A stretch of DNA of 64,000 nt from Cryoendolithus antarcticus (lineage: Eukaryota; Ascomycota; Dothideomycetes; Cladosporiales; Cladosporiaceae): positions 1-64,000 of the forward strand of contig NAJO01000031.1 of assembly GCA_002077065.1 (NCBI GenBank). Direction: 5' to 3'. The notes under the pieces were generated by a model, which saw only the letters and a list, made by a program, of their open reading frames with translations, was not told the DNA's origin and ran no database searches. Position numbers and translations under genes: made by a program. Every line of letters starts with the position of its first letter. The first letter of the stretch is position 1. This document shows, piece after piece, positions 63,767-64,000 of the stretch.

Positions 63767-64000
63767 ATGTTCCAGGTAAGCAAGACCAACCGCGTGCTCT
63801 CTAGAGACCCCATGCTGACTCCACGACCATAGAAGCTGAAGAGCTTCAATCTCGACAATTTCTTAGACAGCAAGATCGCCGAGGAGCAAGCTAAACAGAA
63901 CAAGCCTGGGCAGTCTGGTAGTCCAGCGAAGCGATCGACCAGCAATGTAAGACGCGGCAGTGGAAGGACGGACTCGCCGTCGCGGAGGGCTGGAGGGAAG
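63767..64000 (+). CDS. Imh1-type golgin, N-terminus only (cut by window end)
   Basis: The first coding exon is just nine bases (63767-63775, Met-Phe-Gln), followed by a 57-nt intron (GTAAGC...CATAG). Exon 2 starts at 63833 and stays open to 64000: KLKSFNLDNFLDSKIAEEQA, then a Lys/Gln linker and a Ser/Arg-rich stretch (TDSPSRRAGGK). Filamentous-fungal Imh1/GRIP golgins commonly start with a very similar MFQ...DSRIAEEQA segment. The GRIP domain and coiled coils would lie beyond the window, so the assignment depends on the N-terminus only. Confidence 0.7.

Overview
The window is nuclear DNA of a filamentous ascomycete. Genes are spaced at roughly 1-2 kb, and most introns are 45-65 bases with GTRNGT donors and CTRAC-like branch sites. 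The conserved set (Ykt6, Bud13, Nhp6, TBP, Sec4, Rad26, Mgm101, biotin ligase, Hgh1) is fungal. The style of the degenerate F-box genes and of the quinate cluster suggests a Dothideomycete, perhaps of the Mycosphaerellales/Capnodiales type; that placement is inference. I saw no rRNA, tRNA, transposon or CRISPR array. Exon coordinates were read by eye from splice signals and checked for phase.

Layout. 1-8.5 kb: 3' part of ykt6, a small unknown gene, a PAQR/adiponectin-receptor-type membrane protein divergent from an AGPAT-like acyltransferase, a 638-residue zinc-finger-like unknown protein, and bud13. 8.5-11.3 kb: two diverged tandem copies of a two-part minus-strand unit (an F-box gene followed by a short Lys-rich protein), both carrying frame lesions. 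12-16.6 kb: an AGC kinase (Psk1/S6K type) and a secreted GH47 mannosidase.

16.7-31 kb: a quinate utilisation cluster of seven genes: qutR (repressor), qutA (activator), qutC (3-dehydroshikimate dehydratase), qutH (Gfo/Idh/MocA oxidoreductase), qutB (quinate dehydrogenase), qutD (permease) and qutG (inositol-monophosphatase-like). The genes alternate strands, so three divergent promoters (qutR/qutA, qutC/qutH, qutB/qutD) cover six of the seven. QutD would import quinate, QutB make 3-dehydroquinate and QutC convert dehydroshikimate to protocatechuate. The catabolic 3-dehydroquinase (qutE) that should join these steps is not in the window. The repressor keeps residues that resemble the type I dehydroquinase catalytic His and Lys.

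31-64 kb: CSC1/OSCA-type channel, Nhp6 HMG-box protein, a 2.1 kb gene-poor gap, Rog1-type DUF676 lipase, Mgm101, a four-exon Coa4 twin-CX9C protein, biotin-protein ligase, a TRI12-type MFS transporter with a reading-frame puzzle near TM1, a small unknown gene, Rad26/CSB, a 2.1 kb gap, TBP, a Cid1/PAP-type nucleotidyltransferase, Sec4 Rab GTPase, Nuc1/EndoG, Hgh1, and the first exons of an Imh1-type golgin cut by the window end.

The most unusual parts are the decayed tandem F-box/short-protein units, the quinate cluster without qutE, and the frame break in the MFS gene.
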